The notes below the pieces were generated by a model. The model saw only the letters and a list, made by a program, of their open reading frames with translations, ran no database searches and had not been told where the DNA came from. Source: Sphaerisporangium sp. TRM90804 (GTDB taxonomy: Bacteria > Actinomycetota > Actinomycetes > Streptosporangiales > Streptosporangiaceae). Taken from it: a DNA stretch of 64,000 nucleotides. This document shows positions 28,700-41,100 of the stretch, one piece after another; position 1 is the stretch's first letter, and each line of letters begins with the position of its first letter. The DNA lies in assembly GCF_029846175.1 (NCBI RefSeq), contig NZ_JARWAC010000027.1:124001-188000 (forward strand), written 5' to 3'. Position numbers and translations under genes: made by a program.

Positions 28700-28801
28700 T
28701 CCCTGTCGTCCTGGTCCGGACGCCCGGACTCCTGGGAGCAGTCTGGAACCTCTACTTCGGTTGAGGTCAACTCCCGGCGAGGGGTGACGCCGGGCCGGGC
28801 T

Positions 28802-30874
28802 CTAGGACGACAGCCCGGTGTGCCGGGCGAGGAAGGCGAGCTGGTCGGCCATGAGCTGCACCGAGCGGCTGACCGCGCGCGCGCCGTGGCCGACCTCGTT
28901 CTCGTTGCGCAGGACGATGGGCCGGTCGTCCGCCGCCTGGGCGTGCTGGAGCGCCGCGCACATCTTCCAGGCGTGCAGCGGGTGTACCCGGGTGTCGGAG
29001 CCGAAGACCACCAGCAGCGTCGCCGGATACCGCACGCCCTCGCGAACGCGGTGGTAGGGGGAGTAGTCCCACAGCCAGGCGAACTCCTCGGGGACGTCGG
29101 CCGAGCCGTACTCGACGTTCCAGGTGGCGCCGAGACCGAACTTCTCGTACCGCACCATGTCGAGCAGCGGCGCCGAGCAGGCCACCGCCGCGTACAGGTC
29201 GGGCCGCTGGGTCAGCGCGGCGCCCACCAGCAGGCCGCCGTTGGACCCGCCGGAGATCGCGAGCTGCCCGGGTGTGGTGACCCCGGTGGCGATCAGGTGC
29301 TCGGCCGCGGCGTGCAGGTCGTCGAAGACGTTCTGCTTCTTGCCCAGCATGCCGGCGCGGTGCCACTCCTCGCCCTGCTCGGCGCCGCCGCGCAGCTGCG
29401 CCACGGCGTACACCCCGCCCGCCTCGACCCAGGCCAGGGTGGTGGCCGAGAAGCCGGGCGCCATCGAGACGCTGAAGCCGCCGTAGCCGTACAGGATCGT
29501 CGGGCGCGGGCCGGCGCCGGGCTTGGACACCACGATCATGTGCACCTCGGTGCCGTCCGCCGAGCGGTAGACCACCCGCTCGGTGGTCACCTGGGGCACC
29601 TCGACCGCGCCGGGGGAGGCCGCCCACAGGGTGGTCTCGCCGGTGCGGGCGTCGTAGCGCTGGATGCTCGACGGCGTGGTGTTGTCGGTGTAGCCGAACC
29701 AGGCCTCGTACCCGCCCTCGGGCCGCTCGGTGATGCCGCCGATCGTGCCCAGGCCGGGGGTCGGGACCCTGCCGACCTTCTCGCCGGTGGCGAGGTCGTG
29801 CACGCTGATCTCGCTGATGGCGTGCCGCGTCCAGCCGATCAGCATGACCGGACGGTCGAGGTCGTCCAGGATGGCGAAGTCGCTCAGCACGGCCTCCTCG
29901 TCCTCGGGGACGAGGTCACGCCAGTTCTCGGGGTCCAGGCGGTCGGGCGAGGTCACGCAGACGCGGCCGCGCCGCGCCTCGCGGTCGGTGTAGACGTACA
30001 CCCGGCCGTCGCGGCCGAACGACAGCATCGTCTGGGCGTCCACGCCCTCCTGGACGACGGTCAGGGCGGGCGCGTCGGGGGACGAGGCCGACAGGTCGGC
30101 GACCCACAGGTCGTTGCGGGGGGCCGTGCCCCGCGAGGCGGAGATCGAGAGCCACCGGCCGTCCCTGGACACCCCGACGCCGTAGTAGTTGGTCTTCTCC
30201 CGCCCCTCGCCGAAGACCAGCACGTCCTGCTCGACGGGGGTGCCGAGGCGGTGCAGGTAGACGCGGCGGTGATACTGCTCCTCGCCCGCGGGCACGTCGG
30301 CGGGCGCGAGCCTGCGCACGTAGTAGAACGCCTCGCCGCCCGGCAGCCAGGCGATGGGGGAGTAGCGGCACCGGTCGATCGGCCCGTCCACCCGCTCGCC
30401 GCCGGCCACGTCGAGGACGTACAGCAACGACTCCTCGTCACCCCCGACGGAGATCTGGTAGGCGAGCCTGCGGCCCTCCTTGTCGGGCTGCCACGAGTCG
30501 ACCGTGGTGAGCCCCGAGGCGTCCATCGCGATCGGGTCGAGCAGGGTGGTCTCGTTGCCCTCGGCGTCGACGGTGTAGAGCACGGCGTGCTCCTGGTCGG
30601 GGGTGCGGCGCATGAAGAAGTGGCGGTCCCCCCGCCAGACCGGGGCGCCGATCGTGCCCGACCTCACCAGCTCGGCGATGCGGTCGCGAAACGCCTCACG
30701 GTTGGGGGACGCGGCCATCTCCTTGGCGAAGAGCTCGCCTTGGGCCTCGAGCCATTCCTTGACCTCGGGCTGCTCGGGCTCCTCCAGCCAGCGGTAAGGA
30801 TCGGGCACGGGAGTTCCGTGGTAGTCGTCGACTACGTTGTCACGGCGTGCGTATGGGTACGGCTCTCGCGTCAT
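28802..30874 (-). CDS. Prolyl oligopeptidase (S9A family)
   Basis: A 690-residue cytosolic serine peptidase that cuts short peptides after proline. The N-terminal seven-bladed propeller includes [21 protein letters not shown], the family opening. The C-terminal alpha/beta hydrolase has the catalytic serine in [15 protein letters not shown] (about residue 542), the aspartate in [15 protein letters not shown] (about 627) and the histidine in [11 protein letters not shown] (about 661). ATG 30874 is chosen because the conserved N-terminus ([15 protein letters not shown]) begins right after it; an extra 29 residues upstream are unlike the family. The Shine-Dalgarno is weak. No signal peptide is present. 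Confidence 0.93.
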   Translation of the reverse strand: MTREPYPYARRDNVVDDYHGTPVPDPYRWLEEPEQPEVKEWLEAQGELFAKEMAASPNREAFRDRIAELVRSGTIGAPVWRGDRHFFMRRTPDQEHAVLYTVDAEGNETTLLDPIAMDASGLTTVDSWQPDKEGRRLAYQISVGGDEESLLYVLDVAGGERVDGPIDRCRYSPIAWLPGGEAFYYVRRLAPADVPAGEEQYHRRVYLHRLGTPVEQDVLVFGEGREKTNYYGVGVSRDGRWLSISASRGTAPRNDLWVADLSASSPDAPALTVVQEGVDAQTMLSFGRDGRVYVYTDREARRGRVCVTSPDRLDPENWRDLVPEDEEAVLSDFAILDDLDRPVMLIGWTRHAISEISVHDLATGEKVGRVPTPGLGTIGGITERPEGGYEAWFGYTDNTTPSSIQRYDARTGETTLWAASPGAVEVPQVTTERVVYRSADGTEVHMIVVSKPGAGPRPTILYGYGGFSVSMAPGFSATTLAWVEAGGVYAVAQLRGGAEQGEEWHRAGMLGKKQNVFDDLHAAAEHLIATGVTTPGQLAISGGSNGGLLVGAALTQRPDLYAAVACSAPLLDMVRYEKFGLGATWNVEYGSADVPEEFAWLWDYSPYHRVREGVRYPATLLVVFGSDTRVHPLHAWKMCAALQHAQAADDRPIVLRNENEVGHGARAVSRSVQLMADQLAFLARHTGLSS

Positions 30875-31240
30875 AGAGGCGAGCTTATGACACCGCCGTG
30901 ACCTGGCGTGGGACATCATTTGGGCTGAATGCGACGGTCTTAGGGGTACCCCGATCTTCATGGGATCGGAGTGATCTTTCGCTGTCAGGTTTGCTTAGCA
31001 GGGTGAAACGGACATAACACGAAAGGCGGGGTCTGGAAGACACGACCGTTAATTGGGGTGGCGGGAGAGTCGACCGAAAGGCCACACTTGCTGAGGGCGG
31101 TGCCGTGGAACCCATCCACTGGGCCGTCCGGCGGAGGTCCACGTGACGGAAGCATCCGAGGCCCAATCGGACGGGCCGCAACCCGGGGTGTGCCGCGGCG
31201 CATCCCCTACGACGACCTGCGCGGCGGGAAAGGCCCGCTG
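30875..31240. other. 366-bp intergenic region between the oligopeptidase and HNH genes
   Basis: Divergent genes flank this stretch, so it must carry two promoters. AT-richer pieces (CATTTGGGCTGAATGC, GACATAACACGAAAG, CGTTAATTGG) are likely promoter DNA, but no box pair with canonical spacing is certain. The HNH frame stays open up to 31058, yet the extension is Gly/Pro/Arg-rich and I take it as untranslated. Confidence 0.4.
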
Positions 31241-31750
31241 ATGCGTCAGGTGCTGCTGCTGAACGCCACCTTCGAGCCGCTCACCACTCTCAACCTGCAC
31301 CGCGCCGTGGTGCTGATCATTCGGGAGAAGGCGGACGTCGTCCACCGGGACGGCCGGGGCGCGGTGCTGCGCTCGGCGACCCGGACGATGGACGTGCCGT
31401 CGGTGATACGGCTCCGGCGATATGTACGAATCCCTTACCGCTCGCGAATCCCGTTGACCCGTGCCGCGTTGATGCGCAGGGACGACTACCGCTGCGCCTA
31501 CTGCGGGCTGCGCGCCGAGACCATCGACCACGTGCTCCCCCGCTCCCGCGGCGGGCTGCACACGTGGGAGAACTGCGTCGCCTCCTGCATGACGTGCAAC
31601 CACCGCAAGGCCGACCGTCTGCTGGAGGAACTGGGGTGGTCGCTCCGCGTCGCCCCGGTGGTGCCGCGAGGGGCCCACTGGAGGCTCATCGGCGCCCAGT
31701 TCGACGGCGACCCCCAGTGGGCGCCCTACCTGACCGAGACGGCGGCCTGA
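31241..31750 (+). CDS. HNH endonuclease family protein
   Basis: A 169-residue stand-alone HNH nuclease of the kind widespread in actinomycete chromosomes. The core is at about residues 85-125: CAYCGLRAETIDHVLPRSRGGLHTWENCVASCMTCNHRKAD, with CxxC...CxxC zinc knuckles and the H, N, H residues in DHV, WENC and NHRK. The N-terminal LLLNATFEPLTTLNLHRAVVLIIREKADVV is also conserved in this group. ATG 31241 follows GGGAAAGG by seven bases and is preferred to an in-frame start at 31058. Its cellular target is unknown. No methylase or phage gene is near, so a restriction role is not suggested. A hairpin ends the gene. Confidence 0.9.
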   Translation: MRQVLLLNATFEPLTTLNLHRAVVLIIREKADVVHRDGRGAVLRSATRTMDVPSVIRLRRYVRIPYRSRIPLTRAALMRRDDYRCAYCGLRAETIDHVLPRSRGGLHTWENCVASCMTCNHRKADRLLEELGWSLRVAPVVPRGAHWRLIGAQFDGDPQWAPYLTETAA

Positions 31751-31763
31751 CTGCCACGACGAG

Positions 31764-31786
31764 CGGCCGTCGCGGGACGGCCGTTT
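31764..31786 (+). terminator. Hairpin with TTT after the HNH gene
   Basis: Perfect 8-bp stem CGGCCGTC/GACGGCCG (31764-31771 and 31776-31783), 4-base loop, followed by TTT. It starts 14 bases after the HNH stop and closes the transcript before the next promoter. Confidence 0.7.
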
Positions 31787-31791
31787 CGTCG

Positions 31792-31803
31792 TACCCTGAG
31801 GGC
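31792..31803 (+). promoter_or_regulatory. Putative -10 box giving a leaderless mRNA for the FmdB-like gene
   Basis: TACCCT at 31792-31797 lies six bases before ATG 31804, leaving no room for a Shine-Dalgarno; no -35 is evident. Confidence 0.4.
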
Positions 31804-32025
31804 ATGCCGCGTTACGACTACCGCTGCCGCGCCTGCGGATCGACCTTCGAGGTCTCACGACCGATGTCCGCCTCCGCCGACACGGCCCCGTGCCCCCAGG
31901 GGCACGACGACACCGTCAAGCTGCTCTCCACGATCGCCGTCACCGGCGGCGCGTCCGCGCCCCGCCCGGCCGGCGGCGCGGGCGGGGGCGGGGGCGGCTG
32001 CTGTGGAGGCGGCTGCTGCGGCTAG
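31804..32025 (+). CDS. FmdB-type zinc ribbon protein
   Basis: A 73-residue protein with the FmdB/regulatory zinc ribbon: PRYDYRCRACGSTFEVSRPM at the N-terminus gives the first CxxC, and CPQGHDDTVKLLS gives the second knuckle in the C-x-x-G-H form usual for actinobacterial members. The tail is an unusual run of Gly and Cys (GGGGGGCCGGGCCG), possibly an extra metal-binding end. The true role is unknown. ATG 31804 is fixed by the conserved MPxYxYRC start and by a -10 box six bases upstream. Its stop overlaps that of the convergent WYL gene by four bases. Confidence 0.88.
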   Translation: MPRYDYRCRACGSTFEVSRPMSASADTAPCPQGHDDTVKLLSTIAVTGGASAPRPAGGAGGGGGGCCGGGCCG

Positions 32026-32504
32026 GCCGCGGCGGCGCGCCTGCGCTGGAAGGGCAGGTAGCGCTCGGCGCGGTGCGGGCGGGCGGGAACCATCGTGGGC
32101 TCGACGGCGACGATGCGGTCGAACCTGAACGCGCGGATGCCGACCTTCGTGCGGCACCACCCGACCAGATACCAGTGGTCGCGGTGGACCAGACAGGTCA
32201 CCGGTTCGACGTCGCGCGAGGTGACGCGCCCGCCGGCGTCGCGGTAGTGGAGGCGGACGACCTGCCGGCCGGTGACGGCGCCCGCGATCGTGCGCGCGCG
32301 CCGGGCCACCTCGGGCGCCAGCGGCCGGGTGAGGGTGTCGAGGGTGGCGGCCACGACGTCGTCGTCGACGCCGAGATTGTCGAACACGTTACGCAGGCCG
32401 CGGCGGGCGGTGATGGCCTGCGGCCCCTCGCCCAGATGGGCGAGGGACAGGGCGAGAGCAGCGATTTCGGCGGTCGTCAGAAGGGGCGTGGTGACGTTGG
32501 CCAT
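32022..32504 (-). CDS. Stand-alone WYL domain protein
   Basis: A 160-residue protein whose C-terminal half is a WYL ligand-binding domain: GRQVVRLHYRDAGGRVTSRDVEPVTCLVHRDHWYLVGWCRTKVGIRAFRFDRI contains the WYL triplet and the basic pocket residues. The N-terminal 55 residues are helical (TTAEIAALALSLAHLGEGPQAITARRGLRNVFDNL) but are not a normal winged helix. Full WYL regulators are about 320 residues, so this is a shortened form that may act without DNA binding or together with another protein. ATG 32504 is followed directly by the conserved part. The gene is convergent with and touches the zinc ribbon gene. Confidence 0.85.
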   Translation of the reverse strand: MANVTTPLLTTAEIAALALSLAHLGEGPQAITARRGLRNVFDNLGVDDDVVAATLDTLTRPLAPEVARRARTIAGAVTGRQVVRLHYRDAGGRVTSRDVEPVTCLVHRDHWYLVGWCRTKVGIRAFRFDRIVAVEPTMVPARPHRAERYLPFQRRRAAAA

Positions 32505-32633
32505 GCCTCTAGACTAGCCGCCGGCACCGACGTTTTTCGAACACCAGATCGCCGGAAGGCCCGCTTGAAGGCCATTGTTCGTCACCTTCAGGTGAGGCTC
32601 CTCTGCCCTGCCGGATGGCCCCGCGCGGACACG

Positions 32634-32655
32634 CCGCGGCCCGGGCGGGCCGCGG
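32634..32655 (-). terminator. Hairpin terminator after ilvD
   Basis: Perfect 9-bp stem CCGCGGCCC/GGGCCGCGG with a 4-base loop, 9 bases after the ilvD stop on the minus strand. Confidence 0.6.
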
Positions 32656-32664
32656 CGGCGGAGG

Positions 32665-34503
32665 TCAGCGGGCGAGCTGCGACAGGTCGCGGGACGCGCC
32701 GGTGGAGGCCGAGGTGGTGAGCGCGGCGTAGGCCTGCAGGGCCGCGCTGACCTGGCGCACGCGGTCGCGCGGGCGGTAGCCGCCGAGGTCGGCCAGCAGG
32801 CGCTCGCGGCGCGCGGCGAGGTCGGCCTCGCCGACCTTCAGCTCGACGCCGCGGCCCGGGATGTCGATCTCGATCAGGTCGCCGTTCTCGACGAGGGCGA
32901 TGAGGCCGCCCTCGGCGGCCTCGGGGGAGGCGTGCCCGATCGACAGGCCCGAGGTGCCGCCGGAGAAGCGGCCGTCGGTGATCAGCGCGCAGGCCTTGCC
33001 CAGGCCCTTGCCCTTGAGGAAGCTCGTCGGGTAGAGCATCTCCTGCATGCCGGGGCCGCCCTTGGGGCCCTCGTAGCGGATGACCACCACGTCGCCGGCC
33101 GCGACCTTGCCGCCCAGGATGCCCTCGACGGCGTCCTCCTGCGACTCGAACACCACGGCCGGGCCGCTGAACCGCCACACCGACTCGTCCACGCCCGCGG
33201 TCTTGACGATGCACCCCTCGGGCGCCAGGTTGCCGTAGAGCACGGCCAGACCGCCGTCGCGGGTGTAGGCGTGCTCCAGGTCGCGCACGCAGCCCTCGGC
33301 GCGGTCGAGGTCGAGATCCTCCCACCGGGCGCTCTGGGAGTAGGGCTTGACCGTGCGGACGTTGCCGGGGGCCGCGTGCCACAGCTCGATGGCCTCGGGC
33401 GTGACGCCGGGGGAGACGGGGTCCCACTTGGCGAGGAACTCGGTGAGCGAGGCGGAGTGGATGCTGTGCGCGTCGCGGTGCAGCAGCCCCGCACGGTCGA
33501 GCTCGCCGAGGATGGCCGGGATGCCGCCCGCGCGGTGGACGTCCTCCACGTGGTACTTGGAGGTCGCCGGCGCCACCTTGCACAGGCACGGCACGCGCAG
33601 GGAGAGCTCGTTGATCTCCTTCAGGCCGAAGTCGACGCCCGCCTCGCGGGCCGCCGCCAGCAGGTGGAGGATGGTGTTGGTGGAGCCGCCCATGGCGACG
33701 TCGAGCGCCATGGCGTTCTCGAAGGCGTCGCGGGTGGCGATGGCGCGCGGCAGCACCGACGCGTCGTCGTGGTCGTAGTACCGCCGGGTGATCTCGACGA
33801 TCTGCCGCCCGGCCTCCTCGAACAGCCCCTTGCGCGCCGCGTGGGTCGCGAGCGTGGTGCCGTTGCCCGGCAGCGCCAGGCCGATGGCCTCGGCCAGGCA
33901 GTTCATCGAGTTGGCGGTGAACATGCCGCTGCACGACCCGCAGGTCGGGCAGGCGGCCTCCTCCATCTCGAGCAGCTCGGCGTCGGAGACGCCGGCGTCG
34001 GCGGCGGCGACCATGGGGTCGATCAGGTCGATCTTGCCGTTCGGCGTCTTGCCGGCCTCCATGGGCCCGCCGGAGACGAAGACGGTGGGGATGTTGAGCC
34101 GGAAGGCCGCGAGCAGCATGCCCGGCGTGATCTTGTCGCAGTTGGAGACGCACACCAGCGCGTCGGCGCAGTGGGCGTTGACCATGTACTCGACCGCGTC
34201 GGCGATCAGCTCGCGGGAGGGCAGCGAGTAGAGCATGCCGCCGTGGCCCATGGCGATGCCGTCGTCGACGGCGATGGTGTTGAACTCGCGCGCGATGGCC
34301 CCGGCTTCCTGGATCGAGCCCGCCACCACCTGGGCCACCTCGCGGAGGTGGACGTGGCCGGGGACGAACTGGGTGAAGCTGTTGGCGACCGCGATGATGG
34401 GCTTGCCGAAGTCGCCGCCCGCCACACCGGTGGCGCGGAGCAGGGCGCGGGCTCCGACCATGTTCCTGCCGTGAGTCACCGTGCGAGACCTGAGGGCCGG
34501 CAT
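32665..34503 (-). CDS. ilvD: Dihydroxy-acid dehydratase
   Basis: IlvD dehydrates 2,3-dihydroxy-acids in valine, leucine and isoleucine synthesis, using an iron-sulfur cluster. The long-form signature is complete: [21 protein letters not shown] at the start, [16 protein letters not shown] with a cluster cysteine, [19 protein letters not shown] with further cluster cysteines, and [24 protein letters not shown] near the C-terminus. The 612-residue length is as expected. ATG 34503 is chosen because GGGAG lies seven bases upstream and the family start (PALRSRT) follows; an in-frame ATG at 34557 would add a non-conserved 18 residues. It is monocistronic, with hairpins on both sides. Confidence 0.96.
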   Translation of the reverse strand: MPALRSRTVTHGRNMVGARALLRATGVAGGDFGKPIIAVANSFTQFVPGHVHLREVAQVVAGSIQEAGAIAREFNTIAVDDGIAMGHGGMLYSLPSRELIADAVEYMVNAHCADALVCVSNCDKITPGMLLAAFRLNIPTVFVSGGPMEAGKTPNGKIDLIDPMVAAADAGVSDAELLEMEEAACPTCGSCSGMFTANSMNCLAEAIGLALPGNGTTLATHAARKGLFEEAGRQIVEITRRYYDHDDASVLPRAIATRDAFENAMALDVAMGGSTNTILHLLAAAREAGVDFGLKEINELSLRVPCLCKVAPATSKYHVEDVHRAGGIPAILGELDRAGLLHRDAHSIHSASLTEFLAKWDPVSPGVTPEAIELWHAAPGNVRTVKPYSQSARWEDLDLDRAEGCVRDLEHAYTRDGGLAVLYGNLAPEGCIVKTAGVDESVWRFSGPAVVFESQEDAVEGILGGKVAAGDVVVIRYEGPKGGPGMQEMLYPTSFLKGKGLGKACALITDGRFSGGTSGLSIGHASPEAAEGGLIALVENGDLIEIDIPGRGVELKVGEADLAARRERLLADLGGYRPRDRVRQVSAALQAYAALTTSASTGASRDLSQLAR

Positions 34504-34621
34504 GATCGTCTCCCATCCGAGGATCGCCGCGTCTTCACAACGACGCCGAGTCTTCAAATGGTACGGCCACCGCCCGGCTGGCGAGACCGGCGGTCCACAG
34601 GATGGACGCGCGAAAGCGAGA

Positions 34622-34669
34622 TCCTTCGGGATTCCCGGGGGCAGTGGTGGAGACGGGAACCCCGAAGGA
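34622..34669 (-). terminator. Hairpin terminator after the NERD-domain gene
   Basis: 16-base arms (34622-34637 and 34654-34669, TCCTTCGGG...) with a 16-base loop. The only non-Watson-Crick position is a U-G wobble when read as minus-strand RNA and an A-C mismatch on the other strand, which supports the minus-strand direction. It starts 13 bases after the upstream gene's stop. Confidence 0.65.
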
Positions 34670-34681
34670 CCCTTACGACGG

Positions 34682-35509
34682 TCAGCTCTCGGGATACCGC
34701 GGTGGGAGGACCTGCTCCGCGGCGGCGTAGATGTCCTCGACTTCCTCGCTGGTCAAAGACCGCTCCCGGTTGGTGATCCACTTTCGTACGCGGCTGCCGT
34801 CGAAGACGTCGACCTCTCGGATGTTGAGGATCTTCCAGGGGATCGCCGGGCCGTAGATCGCCAGGGAGGGCACCACCGTGACCTCCCGTTCGAGCGCCTT
34901 GGAGATCAGCTCGCCCGCCCGGGACGCCTCCCACCGGGCCTCGTCGAGGCGCGGCTTCTGGTTGAACGGCCCGTGGAAGAGCTTGCGGTGCGACTGGACG
35001 CGCACGGGCAGGCGTTTGTCCCACTTCTCGGAGTCGACGGCGTACACGCCGGTCGGCCCGACGACCAGATGGTCGATCTGCGCGTCGCTGTCGGGGATGG
35101 CCCGCGCGTGCAGCGTGAGGTAGCCGCTGCGCTCCAGTTTCCTGAGCTGCCCCTCGGTGCGGCGCTCGGCGGCCGAGGCGCGGCGCCACGGGGCCACCGA
35201 GGAGACCGTGCGGGCGCGGTAGACGGTGTCGGCGACGGCGGCGAGGATCGCCGCGACCAGCCCGAGCCGCCAGCTCCACGTGGGGATGCCGACGATCAGG
35301 CCCGCGCCGACGGCGATCAGCACCCGTAGGCGCAGATGCCGGTACTTCGGCTGCTGGAGAACCCCGAGCAGGGACGCGCGCTCCACAGGAGCGTAGGTCG
35401 CCTCGGGGGCCGCGGGCCGAGATCTCGGCTCCGTGGAGCGGTCACTCACCCAGATGGGTGACGTATTGTGACCGTCGTCGGGTTCTAGACCGGAATCCAC
35501 ATAACTCAC
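34682..35509 (-). CDS. NERD domain protein with membrane segments
   Basis: A 275-residue protein. After a polar N-terminus (1-55), two hydrophobic spans follow (about residues 62-80 and 82-95: [37 protein letters not shown]). The NERD nuclease-related domain follows at about 115-225: [45 protein letters not shown], with the catalytic-like [14 protein letters not shown] pattern. ATG 35509 opens next to a divergent promoter region shared with the amidase gene. NERD proteins are thought to act on nucleic acids, but no function is known for this group. A hairpin terminates it before ilvD. Confidence 0.85.
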   Translation of the reverse strand: MSYVDSGLEPDDGHNTSPIWVSDRSTEPRSRPAAPEATYAPVERASLLGVLQQPKYRHLRLRVLIAVGAGLIVGIPTWSWRLGLVAAILAAVADTVYRARTVSSVAPWRRASAAERRTEGQLRKLERSGYLTLHARAIPDSDAQIDHLVVGPTGVYAVDSEKWDKRLPVRVQSHRKLFHGPFNQKPRLDEARWEASRAGELISKALEREVTVVPSLAIYGPAIPWKILNIREVDVFDGSRVRKWITNRERSLTSEEVEDIYAAAEQVLPPRYPES

Positions 35510-35655
35510 GGTAGTTGACGCCCCAAGGGCGTGCCTAGTGTTGGCTGGTTCACATTTTTGTGGCCCACAGTTCCCGCTTTGTAAGGCGAAAAGCCGGGTA
35601 TCTTACTCATTTCTCTCTAGATAACTCGTCGCCGAACGCCCTACTGTGCGGAAGC
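35510..35655. promoter_or_regulatory. Divergent promoter region between the NERD and amidase genes
   Basis: TTGACG (35515-35520) and TAGTGT (35536-35541) form a -35/-10-like pair with a short 15-base spacer reading rightwards. A second -10-like TACTGT at 35642-35647 lies eight bases before the GTG of the amidase gene and could give a nearly leaderless mRNA. Confidence 0.35.
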
Positions 35656-37074
35656 GTGGCGCACATACACGATCTTACAGCGCTGGAGCAGGCGGCGGCC
35701 GTCCGCGCCCGCGAGCTGTCTCCGGTGGAGATCACCCAGCACTACCTGGAACGCATGGAACGGCTCGACCCGCAGGTGGGGGCGTTCGTCACGCCGACCC
35801 CCGACCTGGCACTCGACCAGGCGCGCGCGGCCGAGGCCAGGGTGCTCGCCGGCGGCGACCTGCCGCCCCTGCTGGGCGTGCCGGTCCCCGTCAAGGACCT
35901 GAACCTCGTGAAGGGCGTGCCGATCCACTTCGGCTCCGCCACCTACGAGGGCTTCGTGGCGCCGGTGGACGACAGCGTCGTCGAGCGGCTGCGGGACGCC
36001 GGCACGATCATGACGGGCAAGACGGCCACCCCCGAGTTCGGCCTCCCCTGCTACACCGAGACCTACCTCTCCCCGCCCTCGCGCAGCCCCTGGGACCTCA
36101 CGCGGTCGGCGGGAGGCTCCAGCGGGGGAGCCGCCGCCGCGGTCGCCGCGGGGCTCGCCCCGGCCGCCCAGGGCAGCGACGGAGCGGGCTCGATCCGCAT
36201 CCCGGCGTCGGTGTGCGGCCTGTACGGCATCAAGCCCACGCGCGGCCGCATCTCCTTCGCCCCGGTCGTCCCCGACCTGGCCGGCCTGTCGACCAACGGG
36301 CCCATCAGCCGCACCGTCGCCGACGCCGCGGCCCTGCTGGAGGTGATGGCCCACAACCACCCGGGCGACCTGTACGTCGCGCCGCCGACCGAGATCGGCT
36401 TCGCCGAGGCGGCCACGCGCGAGCCCGGGCGGCTGCGCGTCGGCAGGTACGCCACGCCCGCCGTCCCCGGCGCGCGGGTGCATCCCGACGTGCTGGAGGC
36501 CTACGAGAAGGCGTCGGCACTGCTGGCCTCGCTGGGCCACGAGGTGATCGACATGCCGGCGCCGTTCGGCTCCGCGATAGTGCCGCAGTTCGAGAAGCTG
36601 TGGTTCTGCTTCGCCTGCATGCACCCCGTCGACCCGTCGATGGAGCCCAAGCTGCGCCCGCTGACCAGGTGGCTGCGCGAGCGCGGCTACGCGACCACGG
36701 CGCCGCAGTTCCTGCAGGCGCAGGCCGACCTGCAGACGGCGACGCGCTTCGGCTACCTGGTGATGAACGAGTACGACGCCGTCCTGTCGCCGACCGTCAC
36801 CCTGCCGCCCGTCCCCGTGGGCTGGTTCGAGGACGTCGAGGATCCGGAGGAGACGTTCCTGCGCATGGAGCGCTTCGCCCCGTTCGCCGCCACCTACAAC
36901 GTCAGCGGCCAGCCCGCCGTCAACCTGCCTTTGCACTGGACGCCGGAGGGCCTGCCGATCGGGGTCATGCTCGCCGGGCGGTTCGGCGGCGAGTCGACGC
37001 TGATCTCGCTCTCGGCCCAGGTCGAGGCGGCCGTCGGCGGGTTCTGGGGCGACCGCCGCCCGGCAGTGTGGTGA
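35656..37074 (+). CDS. Amidase (amidase signature family)
   Basis: A 472-residue Ser-cisSer-Lys amidohydrolase. The catalytic lysine is in GVPVPVKDLNLVKG (about residue 80). The signature SAGGSSGGAAAAVAAGLAPAAQGSDGAGSIRIPASVCGLYGIKPTRGRIS holds the cis-serine and the nucleophilic serine (about residues 150-180). It hydrolyses a carboxamide or related bond in the cytoplasm. GatA is unlikely, since no GatB or GatC gene is near and the sequence context is that of general amidases. GTG 35656 starts the conserved HIHDLTALEQAAAVRARELSPVEIT. The in-frame upstream 32 residues are less GC-rich and unlike the family. Confidence 0.9.
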   Translation: MAHIHDLTALEQAAAVRARELSPVEITQHYLERMERLDPQVGAFVTPTPDLALDQARAAEARVLAGGDLPPLLGVPVPVKDLNLVKGVPIHFGSATYEGFVAPVDDSVVERLRDAGTIMTGKTATPEFGLPCYTETYLSPPSRSPWDLTRSAGGSSGGAAAAVAAGLAPAAQGSDGAGSIRIPASVCGLYGIKPTRGRISFAPVVPDLAGLSTNGPISRTVADAAALLEVMAHNHPGDLYVAPPTEIGFAEAATREPGRLRVGRYATPAVPGARVHPDVLEAYEKASALLASLGHEVIDMPAPFGSAIVPQFEKLWFCFACMHPVDPSMEPKLRPLTRWLRERGYATTAPQFLQAQADLQTATRFGYLVMNEYDAVLSPTVTLPPVPVGWFEDVEDPEETFLRMERFAPFAATYNVSGQPAVNLPLHWTPEGLPIGVMLAGRFGGESTLISLSAQVEAAVGGFWGDRRPAVW

Positions 37075-37086
37075 CCCCCGGCCCAC

Positions 37087-38079
37087 TCAGGCGCGCACGC
37101 CGGGCGTGAGCGGGCGCTCGATCAGCGCCACCAGGTGCTCGGCGACGTCGCCGAGCAGCGTGGACGGCTCCAGGGGCGCGGCGGCCACGGCCGAGAACAG
37201 GCTGGGCAGCCCCGGCAGCGGGAACCCGTCGTCCTGGGACGCCTGCTTGCCGACGTCGTTGCGGTCGAGCTGCGCCCGGGTGCGCGTCCAGGCGTCCAGC
37301 ACCTCCTCCGGGGAGGGCACGCCGAACCCGTGGCCCACCGGCGTGGCGTGACGCAGCCGCACCAGCGGGGTCTCGGCGAACGCCAGCGCGACCTTGCACC
37401 GCACCGCCAGGCTCTCGCGGTCGGCGGCCCGCACCCAGTCCATCGCCGTGCACGGCTTGCGGCACCGGGCCACGCAGGTCGCCAGAGCCCCGGCGAGCTG
37501 GCTGTGCTGGCGGTCGAAGTAGGCCCGCCAGCCGGTGGGCGGCTCCTGCGCCACCCGCAGCGTGCGCTCGGCGGCCGACTGCTCGGGCTTGGTGTGGTCG
37601 CACTCGCGGTCGCCGATCACGCCGAACCGGCTGCCCTCGGCGCGCAGCCCCTGCGGCCACAGGGCGGGGTCGCCCGCGTGCCCCAGCACCGGCTCGAACG
37701 CCAGCAGCGGCAGGTACTCGCCCGCGATGTGGACGGCGGCCATCATCGAGCTGAGCTCGCGCCGCTCCCACCGCACCCGGATCACCTCCAGCAGCAGCCC
37801 GTAGGCCGGCCGGAGCGAGGCCAGGGCGCCGCGCGGCTGCTCGCGGGCCGTCTGGGGCATGTGGCAGTCGCGCGCGCGGCGTCGCAGGTCGCCGGGGACG
37901 AACCTGGCGTCCCCCTCGGTGGCGAAGTCCTCCGCGTCCAGTGTGAGCAGGCGCTGGCCGAACTCGCACAGCGCCGGCACCACGACGGCCTCGGGCAGCA
38001 CCCGCGGGGCGAGCGCGCCGAGATCGGCGAAGGCGTGGCGCCGGGCCAGGTCGGTGAGCATTTCGAGGGGCGAATACAC
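37087..38079 (-). CDS. Hypothetical protein, 330 residues
   Basis: Not recognised. The sequence is helical and rich in Arg, Ala and Leu, with motifs such as LRPAYGLLLEVIRVRWERRELSSMMAAVHIAGEYLPLLAFEPVLGHAGDP and, near residue 205, a Cys cluster CVARCRKPC. GDRECDHTKPEQ sits at about residue 158. No signal peptide or membrane span is seen. The GC-rich third positions and typical length make it a real gene. Its start, ATG 38079, lies downstream of two strong hairpins that separate it from pepN. Its stop faces the amidase stop 12 bases away. Function unknown; the cysteines may bind a metal. Confidence 0.75.
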   Translation of the reverse strand: MYSPLEMLTDLARRHAFADLGALAPRVLPEAVVVPALCEFGQRLLTLDAEDFATEGDARFVPGDLRRRARDCHMPQTAREQPRGALASLRPAYGLLLEVIRVRWERRELSSMMAAVHIAGEYLPLLAFEPVLGHAGDPALWPQGLRAEGSRFGVIGDRECDHTKPEQSAAERTLRVAQEPPTGWRAYFDRQHSQLAGALATCVARCRKPCTAMDWVRAADRESLAVRCKVALAFAETPLVRLRHATPVGHGFGVPSPEEVLDAWTRTRAQLDRNDVGKQASQDDGFPLPGLPSLFSAVAAAPLEPSTLLGDVAEHLVALIERPLTPGVRA

Positions 38080-38173
38080 CTGGACAGCCTCCCACGAGCC
38101 ATCCCAAGGACGCGCGCCGCCGCCGAGGCCGGCCCGTGCGTCCCTGACGGCGGCGGCGCGCCCCCGGACGCGG

Positions 38174-38218
38174 ACGGCCCCGCCCGGCCGCCCACGCGGA
38201 CGGTTCGGGCGGGGCCGT
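38174..38218 (-). terminator. Second hairpin between pepN and the hypothetical gene
   Basis: Perfect 13-bp inverted repeat ACGGCCCCGCCCG/CGGGCGGGGCCGT (38174-38186 and 38206-38218) with a 19-base loop, downstream of the pepN palindrome. Confidence 0.6.
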
Positions 38219-38220
38219 GC

Positions 38221-38246
38221 GCGGGCGGCGGGCGCCCGCCGCCCGC
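38221..38246 (-). terminator. 26-bp perfect palindrome directly after the pepN stop
   Basis: Arms GCGGGCGGCGGGC and GCCCGCCGCCCGC abut without a spacer and begin one base after the pepN stop codon. With the next hairpin it forms a tandem terminator. Confidence 0.7.
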
Positions 38247-38247
38247 G

Positions 38248-40815
<2,568 letters not shown>

Positions 40816-41100
40816 ATCCACTCCTCATCACAGCTCTTCTCCGCCCTCGGCGCGGAAGGGATGCATGAATCCTGCCACGTCGGGCGACGCAATGCCGCAC
40901 CGTCTCCGGGGATGCCGGCCCCCGGCCACCCGCGGGCCCGGGCGTGCGGCGATCCCCCGCGCCGCGCGCGTGGCGCGAGGCCGCCGGACTCCCCGCGGGC
41001 GCCGCGCGACCCGGCCATTTCCCCTCAGTGGAGGTAGGGAATAGCGGGGGGACGGGTAGGGGTTGCAGCGAGGTGACACCCGCTCGAAACAGGAGCTGTG

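Noticed and set aside
27767-30901. Plus-strand open frame of 1044 codons
   Set aside because: Antisense to the quinone reductase and prolyl oligopeptidase genes, both of which have full catalytic motifs.
31058-31240. N-terminal extension of the HNH protein by 61 residues
   Set aside because: The extension is Gly/Pro/Arg-rich and the ATG at 31241 has both a good Shine-Dalgarno and the conserved start.
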